The position numbers and the translations under genes were made by a program. A stretch of DNA of 64,000 nucleotides, taken from contig NZ_LZHQ01000034.1 of the NCBI RefSeq assembly GCF_001690655.1, positions 62,001 through 126,000 on the forward strand, read 5' to 3'. Source of the DNA: Gilliamella sp. Occ3-1 (lineage in GTDB: Bacteria; Pseudomonadota; Gammaproteobacteria; Enterobacterales; Orbaceae). Under the pieces are notes generated by a model, which saw only the letters and a program-made list of their open reading frames with translations, did not search any database and had not been told where the DNA came from. Shown piece after piece: positions 38,269-49,013 of the stretch; the stretch's first letter is position 1; every line of letters begins with the position of its first letter.

Positions 38269-39612
38269 TTATGTCCCTGATTTTATTAACAACAACATTG
38301 ATTCAATGTGTTTGGTTTGCGGAAACATATCTAAAATAGCAACTTGAGCAATTTGATATCCTGCATCGATAAGTTGTTTACTATCTCGTGCTAGCGTAGC
38401 AGGATTACACGATATATAAACAATTTTTGATGGGGCTAATTTTACAATTTCTATTGTTGCATTAAACGCTCCTGCTCTTGCTGGATCTAATAATACTTTA
38501 TTATAATTATATTGTGATTGACTCCATATCGAAAATTGTTGAGTATCGTCTAAGTTGCTAGTTAAAAAATTGGTTTCCGCACAAATCTCAGTATTATTTA
38601 ATATAGTGTTAAATTTTGCTTTTTCAACTAGAGCATCAACACCTTCAACTCCCGTTACAGTTTTACTTAATTTTGCTATAGGTAACGAAAAATTGCCCAT
38701 TCCGCAAAACAGATCTAAAACCCGATCTGTTGGTTGTAAAGTTAGCCAGTTAAGCGCCTGTTCGATCATCTTTTGATTAATTTTACAATTTACCTGAATA
38801 AAATCTAGAGGGCTGAAAGTTAATTTTAAATGATTAATTAAATAAAAATGCTCAGTATTACCGGCAATATGTATTAAATCGTCGCCGTGAAAATAAAGTG
38901 AAATATTGTTATTTTCGGCGAATTCTTTTAATAGGTTAACATCATGATTGCTTAGAGGCATAGTGTGCCTTAAAACAAGAATAATACCGCTATCGACCGA
39001 AATTAGTTCAACGTGACCCAGTGCTTTTTTCTGTTTTATGTTATTGAGCATGCTTTGTAATGGCGCTAGCAATGAATCTAATTCGTCAACTAATATCGGA
39101 CAATGTTTGATATTGATTATTTGATTGGATTCTGCTTGGCGGAACCCAATTGCTAATTGGCCTTTAACGATATTAATTGAAAGTCTTGCACGTCGACGAT
39201 AATGGTAAGATTGATCGGCAATAATTTGCGGTGAATTTTTAACGATATTTGTTAAAGATTGTCCTGTTTCTTTTTGTAATAGATTTATCAACGCATCATA
39301 TTTTGCTTGTTGTTGCATCTGTGGTGCAATATGTTGTAGCTCACAACCTCCACATTGTTGATAATATTCACATAGAGGTTTAACGCGGTATTTACTTTGA
39401 TTATGATATCTAATGACTTTAGCTTTAGCGTAATTTTTCTTATTTTCAGTTAACTCAATATCAACGGTTTCATCAGGCAAGGCTGATTTTACAAAAATTG
39501 TTTTACCTTTATGATTGGTCACGCCTTGCCCAAAAGCATCTAAAGATGAGATAGTTACTGTCAATTTTTGTAGTGTGAACTTTTTTCTTTGTGGAGTATA
39601 AAAATTAACCAT
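38269..39612 (-). CDS. rlmD: 23S rRNA (uracil1939-C5)-methyltransferase
   Basis: RlmD methylates U1939 of 23S rRNA using SAM. The 447-residue protein has an N-terminal TRAM domain (VTISSLDAFGQGVTNHKGKT), the four-Cys Fe-S cluster motif starting CEYYQQCGGCELQH, the SAM site VLDLFCGMGNFSLPIA and the catalytic Cys in IVYISCNPATLARD. Upstream gene of rlmD-relA. Confidence 0.96.
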   Translation of the reverse strand: MVNFYTPQRKKFTLQKLTVTISSLDAFGQGVTNHKGKTIFVKSALPDETVDIELTENKKNYAKAKVIRYHNQSKYRVKPLCEYYQQCGGCELQHIAPQMQQQAKYDALINLLQKETGQSLTNIVKNSPQIIADQSYHYRRRARLSINIVKGQLAIGFRQAESNQIINIKHCPILVDELDSLLAPLQSMLNNIKQKKALGHVELISVDSGIILVLRHTMPLSNHDVNLLKEFAENNNISLYFHGDDLIHIAGNTEHFYLINHLKLTFSPLDFIQVNCKINQKMIEQALNWLTLQPTDRVLDLFCGMGNFSLPIAKLSKTVTGVEGVDALVEKAKFNTILNNTEICAETNFLTSNLDDTQQFSIWSQSQYNYNKVLLDPARAGAFNATIEIVKLAPSKIVYISCNPATLARDSKQLIDAGYQIAQVAILDMFPQTKHIESMLLLIKSGT

Positions 39613-39624
39613 AGACGTTTTTAT

Positions 39625-40113
39625 TTATGTTAAGCGCTTTAATAAAGCTGTTTTGACATGCAGTGGTACTAAATTTGTTATATCACCACCATGGTAGGCA
39701 ACATCTTTTACTATTGTCGATGAAATAAATCCCATTGCAATTGATGGCATTAAAAAAATAGTGTCTAAATCAGATTTTAATGCACAATTCATTTCGGCAA
39801 GTTGCCTTTCGTATTCAAAATCATGTGTTGTACGAACGCCTCGAACGATAACTGTGGCATTATGGGTTTGTGCAAAATTAGCCATTAAATTGTCAAAGCC
39901 AATAACTTCTACATTGAGTAAATGTTCAACTGCTGTTGACGCTAAATTTACGCGTTCTTCTAGAGTAAAGAGTGTTTTTTTATTAGGATTTTCGGCAATA
40001 GCGATAATTAATCGAGGAAACAGTAATGAAGCTCGTGTAACAAGATCAATATGACCATTAGTAATGGGGTCAAAAGTACCCGGGAAAATAGCAGTTAAAC
40101 TTTTGCTTTTCAT
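39625..40113 (-). CDS. coaD: Phosphopantetheine adenylyltransferase
   Basis: CoaD makes dephospho-CoA from 4'-phosphopantetheine and ATP. The 162-residue protein shows the nucleotidyltransferase motif FPGTFDPITNGHIDLV with its HxGH-like TNGH, RGVRTTHDFEYERQLAEMN, and FISSTIVKDVA. It lies 12 bases upstream of rlmD, so coaD-rlmD-relA may be one transcription unit. Confidence 0.97.
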   Translation of the reverse strand: MKSKSLTAIFPGTFDPITNGHIDLVTRASLLFPRLIIAIAENPNKKTLFTLEERVNLASTAVEHLLNVEVIGFDNLMANFAQTHNATVIVRGVRTTHDFEYERQLAEMNCALKSDLDTIFLMPSIAMGFISSTIVKDVAYHGGDITNLVPLHVKTALLKRLT

Positions 40114-40128
40114 ATTTAATATTATCCA

Positions 40129-40156
40129 TTAGGTATGATAACTGTATCATACCTAA
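40129..40156. repeat. Perfect 12-bp inverted repeat between coaD and galM
   Basis: TTAGGTATGATA (40129-40140), loop ACTG, then its exact complement to 40156. It lies 16 bp upstream of coaD and about 125 bp past the galM stop. It could end the gal operon or be an operator for coaD. A short TTTT run exists only on the plus strand, where no gene is being transcribed, so its role is open. Confidence 0.6.
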
Positions 40157-40282
40157 TTTTATTTAGGATTGTTAGTTTAACCGTGCAAAATTCTTTTGCT
40201 CAATTTACTGGATTTCTAGTAATGTAAATATGAATAAACTAGATGTTATTAATATACGGACATTATTAAGATAAATAACTTA

Positions 40283-41281
40283 TTAATTTATAAAAAATTG
40301 GTAAGCAGTGTGATGTTCATATATTTGTTCTGGTTGTAAAAAGCAGCTTGGTTGTGGCCAGTTAGGATGATTAGGGCTGTCTGGTAAAAATTGGCTTTCT
40401 AATGCTATGCCAGCAAAATTTCCATATTCACTATTATGCCGGTTTGGTGTATGTTGTAAAAAGTTACCTGTATAAATCTGTAATGACGGTTTGGTTGTAG
40501 TAACATTCATTGTTACTTTCTTATCAGATGAAATGAGCTGAGCGGCTATCACTTTGGTTTTATCTAATAAATAAGCATGATCATAACCACCAGTTATTTG
40601 CCTTTCTGCGCTTTCAAGTAGTTTTTCCGATAAAAGTTTTGGTTGACGTAAATCCATATCGTGCATGGCAACACTAACTAAATCCTTATTAGGGATACCA
40701 TTGGCATTAACTGGCAAATAACAGTTAGCATTTACTTTTAATCTGTGATTAAGTACATCTTTGCTTATTTCGCCATCTAGATTAAAGTAAGCATGGTTAG
40801 TCAAATTTACTGGCGTAGTTTTTGTAGTAGTTGCATTAAACAATATAATTACTTGATTGTCATCGGTTAGTTTATACGTTACTGTTACATTCAGCTCACC
40901 AGGAAAACCTTGATCACCATCAAGTGAAATTAGATGGAAGGTCACTTGCTGATCGGAGCAAGATTGAATTAACCATAATTTTTTATCGAAGCCTAATTTT
41001 CCGCCGTGTAACTGATTTACACCTTGATTCGCAGTGAGATAATATTGTTTATTGTCAATATTAATAGTAGCATTGGCAATACGATTAGCATATCGGCCTA
41101 TTGTAGCACCTAAATAGGCATCCTGTTGTTGGTATTGTTCAAGTGAGCGACAGCCGAGTAGCACTTCACGATTCTGTCCATTAACGGGCAATTCACAGGA
41201 GAGCCATGTAGCTCCCCAGTTTGAAAGTTTTATTCGCATTCCTTGTTTATTGGACAGTTCAATAATTTGCGCTATAGGCAT
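40283..41281 (-). CDS. galM: Aldose 1-epimerase (mutarotase)
   Basis: GalM interconverts alpha- and beta-galactose, feeding GalK. The 332-residue protein has the family motifs [33 protein letters not shown], the catalytic His in [21 protein letters not shown], and the catalytic Glu in [16 protein letters not shown]. It is last in the lacY-galE-galT-galK-galM operon and overlaps galK by 10 bases. Confidence 0.95.
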   Translation of the reverse strand: MPIAQIIELSNKQGMRIKLSNWGATWLSCELPVNGQNREVLLGCRSLEQYQQQDAYLGATIGRYANRIANATINIDNKQYYLTANQGVNQLHGGKLGFDKKLWLIQSCSDQQVTFHLISLDGDQGFPGELNVTVTYKLTDDNQVIILFNATTTKTTPVNLTNHAYFNLDGEISKDVLNHRLKVNANCYLPVNANGIPNKDLVSVAMHDMDLRQPKLLSEKLLESAERQITGGYDHAYLLDKTKVIAAQLISSDKKVTMNVTTTKPSLQIYTGNFLQHTPNRHNSEYGNFAGIALESQFLPDSPNHPNWPQPSCFLQPEQIYEHHTAYQFFIN

Positions 41282-42429
41282 ATCGCGTGTGCTCCTTCAC
41301 TTGGTTTACAGACATAAAAATCTTCTTTAATACCGAATTTTTTAGCATAACTATCGCTAACAACGGTTTTAACAGCATCAACTTTATCTTTTGGTACTAT
41401 TGCCACAACACAACCACCAAAGCCACCGCCTGTCATGCGAACACCGCCTTGTTCACCAATTACACCGTGAATTATTTCAACTAGATAATCAATAGCGGGG
41501 ACTGTAATTTCAAAATCATCACGCATTGAATTGTGACTCTGTGCCATGAGTTTTGATAATAATTTATAATCACCATCTGTAAGAGCTTGTGCTGCTTTTA
41601 GTGTGCGCTCATTTTCAGTGATTACATGATGAGCTCGTTTAAAGACAATTGGATCGAGCGTGTTTTCAATATGTTGTAATTCAGTTAAGGACGCGTCTCT
41701 TAAGGCTTTTATCCCAAGAGCTTGAGCTGCTGCTTCACACTGTTTACGTCGAGTATTATATTCACTATCAACTAATCCTCGTTTGATATTTGAATTGATG
41801 ATAACCACAGCAAAATCTTTAGGAATTGACACTGGTTTAACTTCTAATGAACGACAGTCAATTAATAATGCATGTTGGCTTTGTCCAAGGGCAGATATTA
41901 GTTGATCCATGATGCCACAATTGCAACCAACAAATTGGTTTTCGGCCTCTTGACCAATTAGGGCTAACTTGGTGCCATCTAAAGCCAAGTTATAAAGAAC
42001 TTGGAACATTTTAGCTACGGCAACCTCTAAAGATGCTGATGAACTTAGTCCTACTCCTTGAGGGACGTTTCCTCTAATAGCAAAATCGACGCCATGGATA
42101 TTATTTGCATATTTTTTTAAGTGTTTTACCACCCCACGTATGTAGTTAGCCCACATATAATCCGGATGTTTTTCAATAGGAGAATCTAAAGAAAATTTAT
42201 CTTGTTGATTATCATAATCAATCGCAATAACTCGAACAAGATTATCTGAACGTTTGTGACAACTTATTATCGTTTGATAATCGATAGCACAAGGTAAAAC
42301 AAAACCATCATTATAATCGGTATGCTCGCCAATTAAATTTACACGACCGGGGGCTTGTATCAGTGTATCGGGTTTATAATCAAATTTAGATTCAAATGCT
42401 TGTGTAGTTGCTTTGATTAATGCGTTCAT
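41272..42429 (-). CDS. galK: Galactokinase
   Basis: GalK phosphorylates galactose at C1 with ATP in the Leloir pathway. The 385-residue GHMP kinase shows the galactokinase signature [20 protein letters not shown], the ATP loop [18 protein letters not shown], the catalytic Asp within [13 protein letters not shown], and [15 protein letters not shown] near the end. It directly abuts galT. Confidence 0.97.
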   Translation of the reverse strand: MNALIKATTQAFESKFDYKPDTLIQAPGRVNLIGEHTDYNDGFVLPCAIDYQTIISCHKRSDNLVRVIAIDYDNQQDKFSLDSPIEKHPDYMWANYIRGVVKHLKKYANNIHGVDFAIRGNVPQGVGLSSSASLEVAVAKMFQVLYNLALDGTKLALIGQEAENQFVGCNCGIMDQLISALGQSQHALLIDCRSLEVKPVSIPKDFAVVIINSNIKRGLVDSEYNTRRKQCEAAAQALGIKALRDASLTELQHIENTLDPIVFKRAHHVITENERTLKAAQALTDGDYKLLSKLMAQSHNSMRDDFEITVPAIDYLVEIIHGVIGEQGGVRMTGGGFGGCVVAIVPKDKVDAVKTVVSDSYAKKFGIKEDFYVCKPSEGAHAICL

Positions 42430-43479
42430 CTATTTATCCTTTTTGTCTTTATAATGCACATCACTAACGTTACGTAACCTTTCAGCTGCTTGCTCTGGGG
42501 TTAAATCACGTTGTACTTCGGCTAACATTTCGTAACCTACCATAAATTTTTTTACTGTGGCGGAACGTAATAAAGGGGGATAAAAATGTGCATGTACTTG
42601 CCAATAATCATTTTTATCTTGCATAAATGGCGCACCGTGCCAGCCCATAGAGTATGGGAAAGAGCAATGAAATAAATTATCGTAGCGACTCGTTAATTTT
42701 TTGAGCGCAATAGCTAAATCACTTTGTTGTTCGTCATTTAATTGGGTTAATTGTGGAATGTGAATTTTTGGTAATAATAATGTTTCAAATGGCCATATTG
42801 CCCAAAAAGGAACAACGGCAAGCCAATACTTAGTTTCTACAACGATTCTCTCACGATTAATAAGTTCCTTTTCAGCATAATCAACCAATAAATTGCGATG
42901 ATATTTTTCAAAGTAATTAAGCATATTTAGATCTTCGCGCGCAATTTCATTCGGTAAAAAGCTATTTGCCCAAACTTGTCCATGTAGATGAGGGTTAGAG
43001 CACCCCATTGCTGATCCTTTGTTTTCAAACACTTGTACCCAAGGATAGTTTTCGCCCAACTCTTGCTGCTGTTCTATCCAAGTTTTAATTACTCCTTCAA
43101 TTGCAGGTAAATCAAGTTCAGGTAATGTTTTACTGTGATCGGGTGAAAAACAGATAACTCGACTAGTACCTTTTGCGCTTTGCATTTGGAATAAAGGATC
43201 GGCGTTTTTTGGTGATTCTGGAGTATTTTCCATTAATGCTGCAAAATCATTAGTAAAAACAAATGTTCCCTTATATTGGGGGTTGATATCTCCTGTTACC
43301 CGTTTATTTCCTGGGCACAAAAAGCAAGTTGGATCATAACTTGCTTTTTGTTCTTCGTTTAATACTTCTTGTTGTCCTTGCCATGGGCGTTTTGCCCTAT
43401 GTGGTGAAACAAGTACCCATTGATTGGTCAATGGGTTGTAACGACGATGAGGATGGTCAACTGGGTTAAAAATATCCAT
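42430..43479 (-). CDS. galT: Galactose-1-phosphate uridylyltransferase
   Basis: GalT transfers UMP from UDP-glucose to galactose 1-phosphate. The 349-residue HIT-superfamily enzyme begins [20 protein letters not shown], has Cys residues in [13 protein letters not shown] matching the metal site, and the active-site loop [12 protein letters not shown]. In most GalT proteins the loop is HPHGQ; here the central Pro is Leu, while both His residues and the Gln are kept. C-terminal [20 protein letters not shown] is intact. Confidence 0.95.
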   Translation of the reverse strand: MDIFNPVDHPHRRYNPLTNQWVLVSPHRAKRPWQGQQEVLNEEQKASYDPTCFLCPGNKRVTGDINPQYKGTFVFTNDFAALMENTPESPKNADPLFQMQSAKGTSRVICFSPDHSKTLPELDLPAIEGVIKTWIEQQQELGENYPWVQVFENKGSAMGCSNPHLHGQVWANSFLPNEIAREDLNMLNYFEKYHRNLLVDYAEKELINRERIVVETKYWLAVVPFWAIWPFETLLLPKIHIPQLTQLNDEQQSDLAIALKKLTSRYDNLFHCSFPYSMGWHGAPFMQDKNDYWQVHAHFYPPLLRSATVKKFMVGYEMLAEVQRDLTPEQAAERLRNVSDVHYKDKKDK

Positions 43480-43523
43480 TTTTGCCTCTTCTGTTAATTT
43501 TGTATATTTTATAAAATGTATTA

Positions 43524-44540
43524 TTAATCAGGATAGCCTTGAGGGTTATTTGATTGCCAATTCCATGAATCTTTTACCATGTCATCAAGCGTGAGTTTGG
43601 TTTTCCAACCTAATATTTGCTCAGCTTTATTAGCATCAGCCCAGAATGCTGGTAAATCACCTGCTCGTCTCGGGGCAAAGTGCCAATTAAGAGGTTTTCC
43701 TGATGCTTTTTCAAAAGCTTTAATAACTTGTAATACGCTATAACCAACACCTGAGCCTAAATTGTAAATATGCACACCAGCTTTGTTTTGATCGGTTTTG
43801 AGTGCAGCGATATGCCCATCCGCCAAATCAACAACATGTATAAAATCACGAACGCAAGTTCCATCTACTGTTGGATAATCATTACCAAAAACAGCTAATG
43901 ACTCTCTTTTGCCTACAGCAACTTGGGTAATATAAGGCATAAGATTATTAGGAACACCAAGTGGGTCTTCGCCCATTAATCCACTTGGATGGGCTCCAAC
44001 AGGATTAAAATAACGTAGTAAAGTTAGTGACCAATCGGGCTCAGCAACGGCTAAGTCCATAATACATTGCTCAACCATTAATTTACTTTTTCCATACGGA
44101 CTGGTAGGTAAACCTTGTGGTAATGTTTCAACATAAGGAACAGGGGCTAATTCGCCATAGACAGTGGCCGACGAACTAAATACTAACTGTTTAACACCTG
44201 CAGCTCGCATTGCTTTCATCAGTACGATACTGCCGTAGACATTGTTTTCATAATATTCTAGCGGTTTGTGAACTGATTCACCGACTGCTTTTAAACCAGC
44301 AAAATGGATCACCGCTTTAATGTCATGTTCTGAAAAAATCTTAGTTAATAGTTTTTCATCGCATACATCGCCTTGATAAAAAATGACGGATTGCCCAGTA
44401 ATTTTTTGTATTCTATCTAGTACTGATGCTTTACTGTTAAACAAATTATCAATAATAATTGGTGTGTAGCCAGATTTAATTAGTTGAACACATGTGTGAC
44501 TTCCTATATATCCACAACCACCAGTTACTAATATTTTCAT
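43524..44540 (-). CDS. galE: UDP-glucose 4-epimerase
   Basis: GalE interconverts UDP-galactose and UDP-glucose using bound NAD. The 338-residue protein has the Rossmann motif [13 protein letters not shown] at the N-terminus, the catalytic Ser region [20 protein letters not shown] with the Tyr-x3-Lys pair, and [13 protein letters not shown]. Length equals E. coli GalE. Second gene of the galactoside operon. Confidence 0.97.
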   Translation of the reverse strand: MKILVTGGCGYIGSHTCVQLIKSGYTPIIIDNLFNSKASVLDRIQKITGQSVIFYQGDVCDEKLLTKIFSEHDIKAVIHFAGLKAVGESVHKPLEYYENNVYGSIVLMKAMRAAGVKQLVFSSSATVYGELAPVPYVETLPQGLPTSPYGKSKLMVEQCIMDLAVAEPDWSLTLLRYFNPVGAHPSGLMGEDPLGVPNNLMPYITQVAVGKRESLAVFGNDYPTVDGTCVRDFIHVVDLADGHIAALKTDQNKAGVHIYNLGSGVGYSVLQVIKAFEKASGKPLNWHFAPRRAGDLPAFWADANKAEQILGWKTKLTLDDMVKDSWNWQSNNPQGYPD

Positions 44541-44585
44541 AATAAAACCTTCATCTAGTTCAATAATAGTTACAATGAGTGTCTG

Positions 44586-45860
44586 CTAATCTTCAGACCC
44601 TTTACTGTTGTTATGTTTCCACAGATCCCATGGCCCACGCCCTGATAATGTAAAGGATGAAATAAGCGTAAAACTCAATGCGATTAAGCCAAGGATTAAA
44701 TATGCTCCTTCAAAACCTATTTTAACATACATTAACCCTGCAAAAGTGGACATAAACATGATAGATAATTGTTTTGCAAAACAAAATGCAATTAAGTAAA
44801 CAGTTGCTGATAAGTGAATAGAGAAGTGTTTAGTAATATATTTAAATGCACCGACAAGTAATAAAGGTGCTTCGAACATATGTAGCGTTTTTAATATCAC
44901 CACTTCAACTGCTGTACTGGCAAATGCTGAACCTGTAATACGAATAGACATGATAGCACCAGCAATAAGTAATGTATTTTTACTGCCTATTTTCATTACA
45001 ATCAGAGGAGCAAAAAACATCACAGTGGCATTTAAAAATTCACCAAGTGTTGTTACATAACCAAAAGCTTCACGACCCACTTGTTCGTTAACAAAAAATG
45101 ATGTAAAAAAGTTTGCAAACTGTTGATCAAATACATCATAAGTACAAGCAACCCCAACTATGTAAAGCATGAAGAACCATGTTTTACGCATACTAAGTAA
45201 ATCAAGGGCAAGTTTTAGATTGAATGGTTTTGGTTTATTTAATCCCATCTGCTCAACGACTTCAGTCGTCGTGGTTCTTGCAGGATCGGCGATTTTAACT
45301 AAAACTAAAAGAATCAATGCAAATCCAGAACATAACCAAAAAACGGCATTGACATCTTTAGAAATCATAATTCCAACAAACGAAGCACATATAGCCCAAC
45401 CAAAACAGCCAAACATGCGACATCGACCAAATTCAAAACCACTACGTCGACTTATTTTTTCGACAAGTGCTTCAATAGCTGGTGCCCCCCCACTAAATAC
45501 CATACCAAGATAAAATCCACCAACAATTGCGCCCAAGGTGACATTTAATTTAAGTAATGGCCCTAAAACGAAGATAAAAAATGGACCAAATAGTACAAGA
45601 AGAAGTGTGATAACCCAAAGAAGATGTTTTTTTAATCCTAGTTTATCAGAAATTAACCCAAACAAGGGTTGAAAAAAAAGTGCAAATAGTGAAATAAATG
45701 AAAAAACGTACCCAGTATTTGCCTCATCAAGTCCGTTCATTTTTAGCCAAACGGGGAAAAAAGGGCAGTATGCTCCCATAATAAAAAAGTACAGAAAGAA
45801 GTAGAGACTGAATATCCAATAATTCTTATTACTTAGTGATGACTTTATTTTTTGATTCAT
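44586..45860 (-). CDS. lacY: LacY-type galactoside:H+ symporter
   Basis: A 424-residue major-facilitator permease of the oligosaccharide:H+ symporter family with 12 hydrophobic helices. Residues essential in E. coli LacY have counterparts: E126 (in IEALVEK), R144 and C148 (in CRMFGCFGW), E269 (in TTLGEFLNA), R302 (in [10 protein letters not shown]), and K319/H322/E325 (in KTLHMFEAP), plus the Asp pair in [10 protein letters not shown]. Substrate could be lactose, melibiose or raffinose. No beta- or alpha-galactosidase lies beside it, so that enzyme must be elsewhere. First gene of the gal operon. Confidence 0.88.
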   Translation of the reverse strand: MNQKIKSSLSNKNYWIFSLYFFLYFFIMGAYCPFFPVWLKMNGLDEANTGYVFSFISLFALFFQPLFGLISDKLGLKKHLLWVITLLLVLFGPFFIFVLGPLLKLNVTLGAIVGGFYLGMVFSGGAPAIEALVEKISRRSGFEFGRCRMFGCFGWAICASFVGIMISKDVNAVFWLCSGFALILLVLVKIADPARTTTTEVVEQMGLNKPKPFNLKLALDLLSMRKTWFFMLYIVGVACTYDVFDQQFANFFTSFFVNEQVGREAFGYVTTLGEFLNATVMFFAPLIVMKIGSKNTLLIAGAIMSIRITGSAFASTAVEVVILKTLHMFEAPLLLVGAFKYITKHFSIHLSATVYLIAFCFAKQLSIMFMSTFAGLMYVKIGFEGAYLILGLIALSFTLISSFTLSGRGPWDLWKHNNSKGSED

Positions 45861-46000
45861 AATGAACTTCCTTTGTTAGGTCTTAAATGATCGCTCAATC
45901 ATTTAAAAAACTTCTGTATGTATATGAACAGGTAAGTTATTTGTTGAGGCGATAATAGCACTAAAATAATTTTGAAAAAGTGATCTAGATAACATTTTAT

Positions 46001-46015
46001 GAAATCGATTACATT
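46001..46015. promoter_or_regulatory. GalR/LacI-type operator, proximal copy
   Basis: TGAAATCGATTACAT fits the GalR half-site pattern TGNAANCGNTTNCA exactly and lies 141 bp upstream of lacY. An identical 15-mer lies 192 bp further upstream. Confidence 0.7.
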
Positions 46016-46032
46016 TGATGTTAAATTAATTT

Positions 46033-46314
46033 TTGTTAAAAAGTTTCAGGTAGATATACGTTTCAGTATAAATTTTGTGTTTTATGATGAATAAAAGTAC
46101 TGATTAATGATCAGTTATTTATTAATAATAAAGTTCAAAAGCAATTACTTGAGATAAAAATAGAATTAAATAAAGAAAATGCAATTAAAAATTGAAATCG
46201 ATTACATATAGCTATTTGTGCTTTATTTAGCCTATTGTAATTGACTATGATTTAAGTAAGCTAAACAATTAACATTTATACTGAAACGTATGTCTACCTG
46301 AAACTTTTTTACAA
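46033..46314. repeat. 41-bp inverted repeat flanking a 200-bp AT-rich core
   Basis: The left arm (46033-46073) and right arm (46274-46314) are reverse complements with 39 of 41 positions matching; both contain AGTTTCAGGTAGA-type and TACGTTTCAGTATAAAT segments. The core carries one of two identical GalR-type operators. The layout suits either a small MITE-like element (282 bp with long terminal inverted repeats) or a paired regulatory site upstream of lacY. No target-site duplication was evident at the ends. Confidence 0.75.
46193..46207. promoter_or_regulatory. GalR/LacI-type operator, distal copy
   Basis: The same TGAAATCGATTACAT as at 46001-46015. Two identical sites 192 bp apart suggest repression by DNA looping, as in the E. 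coli gal operon (114 bp apart there). Confidence 0.68.
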
Positions 46315-46407
46315 GGAACTTTTTATTAATTAGAATTAGCTTAACTTTTTATTATTAACTTGTTTAATCTCAGTTAGATAGGAAAAATTAGATAATCTAA
46401 TGATTAA

Positions 46408-47571
46408 TTAACTAGTTTTAATTGATTTTATTCGTTCCTCAAAATCTGACCAATAATAATAACCATCATTATTAACAGAAGCATTTTCCAAATGAAGTTG
46501 ATAATGTTGTGGTAAATTATTGTCATCAAGTGCTAGCCCGTTATGGAGTTGTTCAAAACTTTGATAAATATATTCGGCTTTAAAAAAGTATTCGCCTGTA
46601 GATAGGTGACGAAAACGCTGTAAAGCTACTTTTCCACCAATTGGGGTTATTTCAAATTGATTTGGTAGTTGGTAGTCTTTAAAGTCTAATGCACCCAGTA
46701 ATGAAGCGATGGTACTATCGTGACCAACAAGTAAATTGACTTTACTATCTCTTAGCATAAGATCGTTTATCATGTTGATAATAAGTGCAGCTGAGTGTTT
46801 GGCAAGCGTCTTAGAATGGCAAACTAAATTTATATATTGATTACGAATTGCGCTAATTTGTTGCCACTGCTCTTGGCTAGTCAGTCTACCCCATGCAATT
46901 TGTTCTTTTGGAAAGGCTGAATAGTATTGCAATAAGAATGCATCAACGGCTGAAATACCTATCGCAAGTGGTCCGAGGAGTGCTGGTTCTTCATGTTTTT
47001 TAAAATAAAGTTCGGATGGAATATCGGCTAAATCGCATTTATATTCAGCATATAATTTTGAATGCTTATAATCCAAAATATCGGAAAGGGTTTCATAAGC
47101 TGGTGCTAGGCTTTTAAAAATATTAGCTGCTTTGTCAGCTTCTTCAATATCACGCAATACCGCATTTTTAAACTCAGTTGAATCGTCTTGCAAGCTAGGA
47201 TCGAAAATCGGATCCATTTTTTCAATGGCATATTTATGATGAATAGGAATATCATACCCAGCAAAGGCACCAGCTGTCATAAATTGAGCGGTCGCGACAG
47301 TTCTTTGCAGACTATTAGAATACACGAATAATTCAGTATCATGTTTTGATAATTTTATATTGTGTTTTTCAAGCCAAGTCGATAAATAGCTGCCAAAATA
47401 AACTTCTAATATTCCACCACGAGTGGTCAAATAACCATATGGATGATCCCATTTAGGCCATTTAAAGGGAGTAACTTTTTCTAAAAACTGCAAAGTATTT
47501 TGCAATGGCGTACGAATACCATGACGGCTAAGTATAACGACTTTATCTAATTGGTAATGGTTATTTTTCAT
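46408..47571 (-). CDS. Histidine acid phosphatase-type protein without signal peptide
   Basis: A branch-2 histidine phosphatase (Agp/AppA-like). The phospho-His motif SRHGIRTPLQNTLQ starts near residue 15 and the proton-donor motif is VGHDSTIASLLG. Relatives release phosphate from glucose 1-phosphate or phytate in the periplasm and have a signal peptide and disulphides. Here the protein begins MKNNHYQLDKVVIL, only about a dozen residues before the motif, so it should stay in the cytoplasm. The start overlaps the nfsA-like gene by four bases (a start at 47583 would overlap it by 16). About 387 residues. Confidence 0.85.
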   Translation of the reverse strand: MKNNHYQLDKVVILSRHGIRTPLQNTLQFLEKVTPFKWPKWDHPYGYLTTRGGILEVYFGSYLSTWLEKHNIKLSKHDTELFVYSNSLQRTVATAQFMTAGAFAGYDIPIHHKYAIEKMDPIFDPSLQDDSTEFKNAVLRDIEEADKAANIFKSLAPAYETLSDILDYKHSKLYAEYKCDLADIPSELYFKKHEEPALLGPLAIGISAVDAFLLQYYSAFPKEQIAWGRLTSQEQWQQISAIRNQYINLVCHSKTLAKHSAALIINMINDLMLRDSKVNLLVGHDSTIASLLGALDFKDYQLPNQFEITPIGGKVALQRFRHLSTGEYFFKAEYIYQSFEQLHNGLALDDNNLPQHYQLHLENASVNNDGYYYWSDFEERIKSIKTS

Positions 47572-48293
47572 TTTGTGATCCATCCTTGTTTATGTAAATA
47601 ATCTAAAATAAAATCACGTTGTTCATTATTTATTGTATTTGCAATTTTATCACTCCAACCACCGGTTTTTTGATTAGTACTACGGTTTTGATAGTAATCA
47701 CCTATTTGGGTATCATATTTTGCTAAAGTTGCATGATCAAGTGGTTGATATTGGTTTTCAAAAAAGAGAAGCTCTTTAGGTAACCTCGGTTTTATTTCTG
47801 GATTATGATCGGGGTAACCAAGGCAAAGCCCAAAAAGAGGAAGAACATATTTTGGTAACTCAAGTAATTGGGTTACTTTATCAAGATCATTTCGCAGTCC
47901 ACCAATATACACAGCACCAAGTCCTAAGGATTCAGCCGCTATTACTGCATTTTGAGCCATAATTGCTGTATCAACACAGCCCAATAATAACTGCTCTGCT
48001 TTGCCAAGATTAAGTGTTGGATCTATTTGAAAATGACGATTAAAATCGGCGCAAAATACCCAAAATTCAGGGGGTTGGTTAATATATTTTTGATCACCAG
48101 CATAATGAGCTAGTTTTTCGCGTTTTTTAGGATCTGTAATACGAATAATTGTCGAACATTGAATAAAGTTAGAACTAGAAGCCGACTGTGCTGATCGAAC
48201 TATAGACGTTATTTGTTCTTGAGTTAAACTAGTTGTTTTATAAGCACGAATAGAGCGGTGTCGACAAAGTAGATCGATAGTTTGATTTTGCAT
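47568..48293 (-). CDS. nfsA: Oxygen-insensitive NADPH nitroreductase, NfsA type
   Basis: A 241-residue FMN flavoprotein that reduces nitro compounds and quinones with NADPH. Motifs are CRHRSIRAYKTTSL at the FMN site, SASSSNFIQCSTIIRI, GKAEQLLLGCVDTAIMAQNA and ESLGLGAVYIGGLRNDLDKV, and it ends ILDYLHKQGWITK, all as in E. coli NfsA. The downstream phosphatase gene overlaps it, indicating cotranscription. Confidence 0.94.
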   Translation of the reverse strand: MQNQTIDLLCRHRSIRAYKTTSLTQEQITSIVRSAQSASSSNFIQCSTIIRITDPKKREKLAHYAGDQKYINQPPEFWVFCADFNRHFQIDPTLNLGKAEQLLLGCVDTAIMAQNAVIAAESLGLGAVYIGGLRNDLDKVTQLLELPKYVLPLFGLCLGYPDHNPEIKPRLPKELLFFENQYQPLDHATLAKYDTQIGDYYQNRSTNQKTGGWSDKIANTINNEQRDFILDYLHKQGWITK

Positions 48294-48311
48294 AGTGGCT
48301 CCTTAGCATAA

Positions 48312-49013
48312 TTATTTGTTTACAAATTGAAGATCCCAAACGCCATGACCTAAATTTTGACCTCGTTTTTCAAATTTAGTAATTGGTCTATCATCAGGTC
48401 TCGGAATATAGTCATCGCTTGGTGATAAATTTTCAAAACCTTCAGCTTGGGTTAAAACCTCTAACATATGTTCTGCATAATGTTGCCAATCGGTAGCTAG
48501 GTGCAAAATTCCACCTAATTTTAATTTTTGTCGAATTAACTGTACAAATTGGGGTTGAATAATGCGGCGCTTGTTATGTCTTGCTTTATGCCAAGGATCA
48601 GGGAAAAAAATTTGTACTTTGTCTAATGTATGATTAGGGATCATATTTTCTAATACTTCAACAGCATCGTGACACATCACTTTTAAGTTTGATAATTGAT
48701 TTTCTTCAATTGCCATCAAACAAGCACCAACACCGGGTTTGTGTACTTCTATTCCTAAAAAATTCTTATTAGGTGCATTTTTAGCCATTTCAATTAACGA
48801 AGCACCCATACCAAATCCAATTTCAAGAACAGTCGGTTTGTTAGAGTCAAAAACCATTGGTGAATTTACATCATATTCAATACCAAATACCGGCCATAAA
48901 CTTATTAATGCCTGTTCTTGACCTTTTGTTAAACGACCTTGCCGCAAAACAAAACTACGAATGGTTCTTTTAGATTTGATATTTTCGTTATCTGAGTTTA
49001 ATTGTTCGTTCAT
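48312..49013 (-). CDS. trmB: tRNA (guanine46-N7)-methyltransferase
   Basis: TrmB makes m7G46 in tRNA variable loops. I use the ATG at 49013 ([20 protein letters not shown]), giving 233 residues, near the E. coli length; a TTG 13 codons upstream is less likely. Motifs: [36 protein letters not shown] (SAM site), [18 protein letters not shown]-type segment (here [18 protein letters not shown]), and a C-terminal [17 protein letters not shown]. Confidence 0.94.
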   Translation of the reverse strand: MNEQLNSDNENIKSKRTIRSFVLRQGRLTKGQEQALISLWPVFGIEYDVNSPMVFDSNKPTVLEIGFGMGASLIEMAKNAPNKNFLGIEVHKPGVGACLMAIEENQLSNLKVMCHDAVEVLENMIPNHTLDKVQIFFPDPWHKARHNKRRIIQPQFVQLIRQKLKLGGILHLATDWQHYAEHMLEVLTQAEGFENLSPSDDYIPRPDDRPITKFEKRGQNLGHGVWDLQFVNK

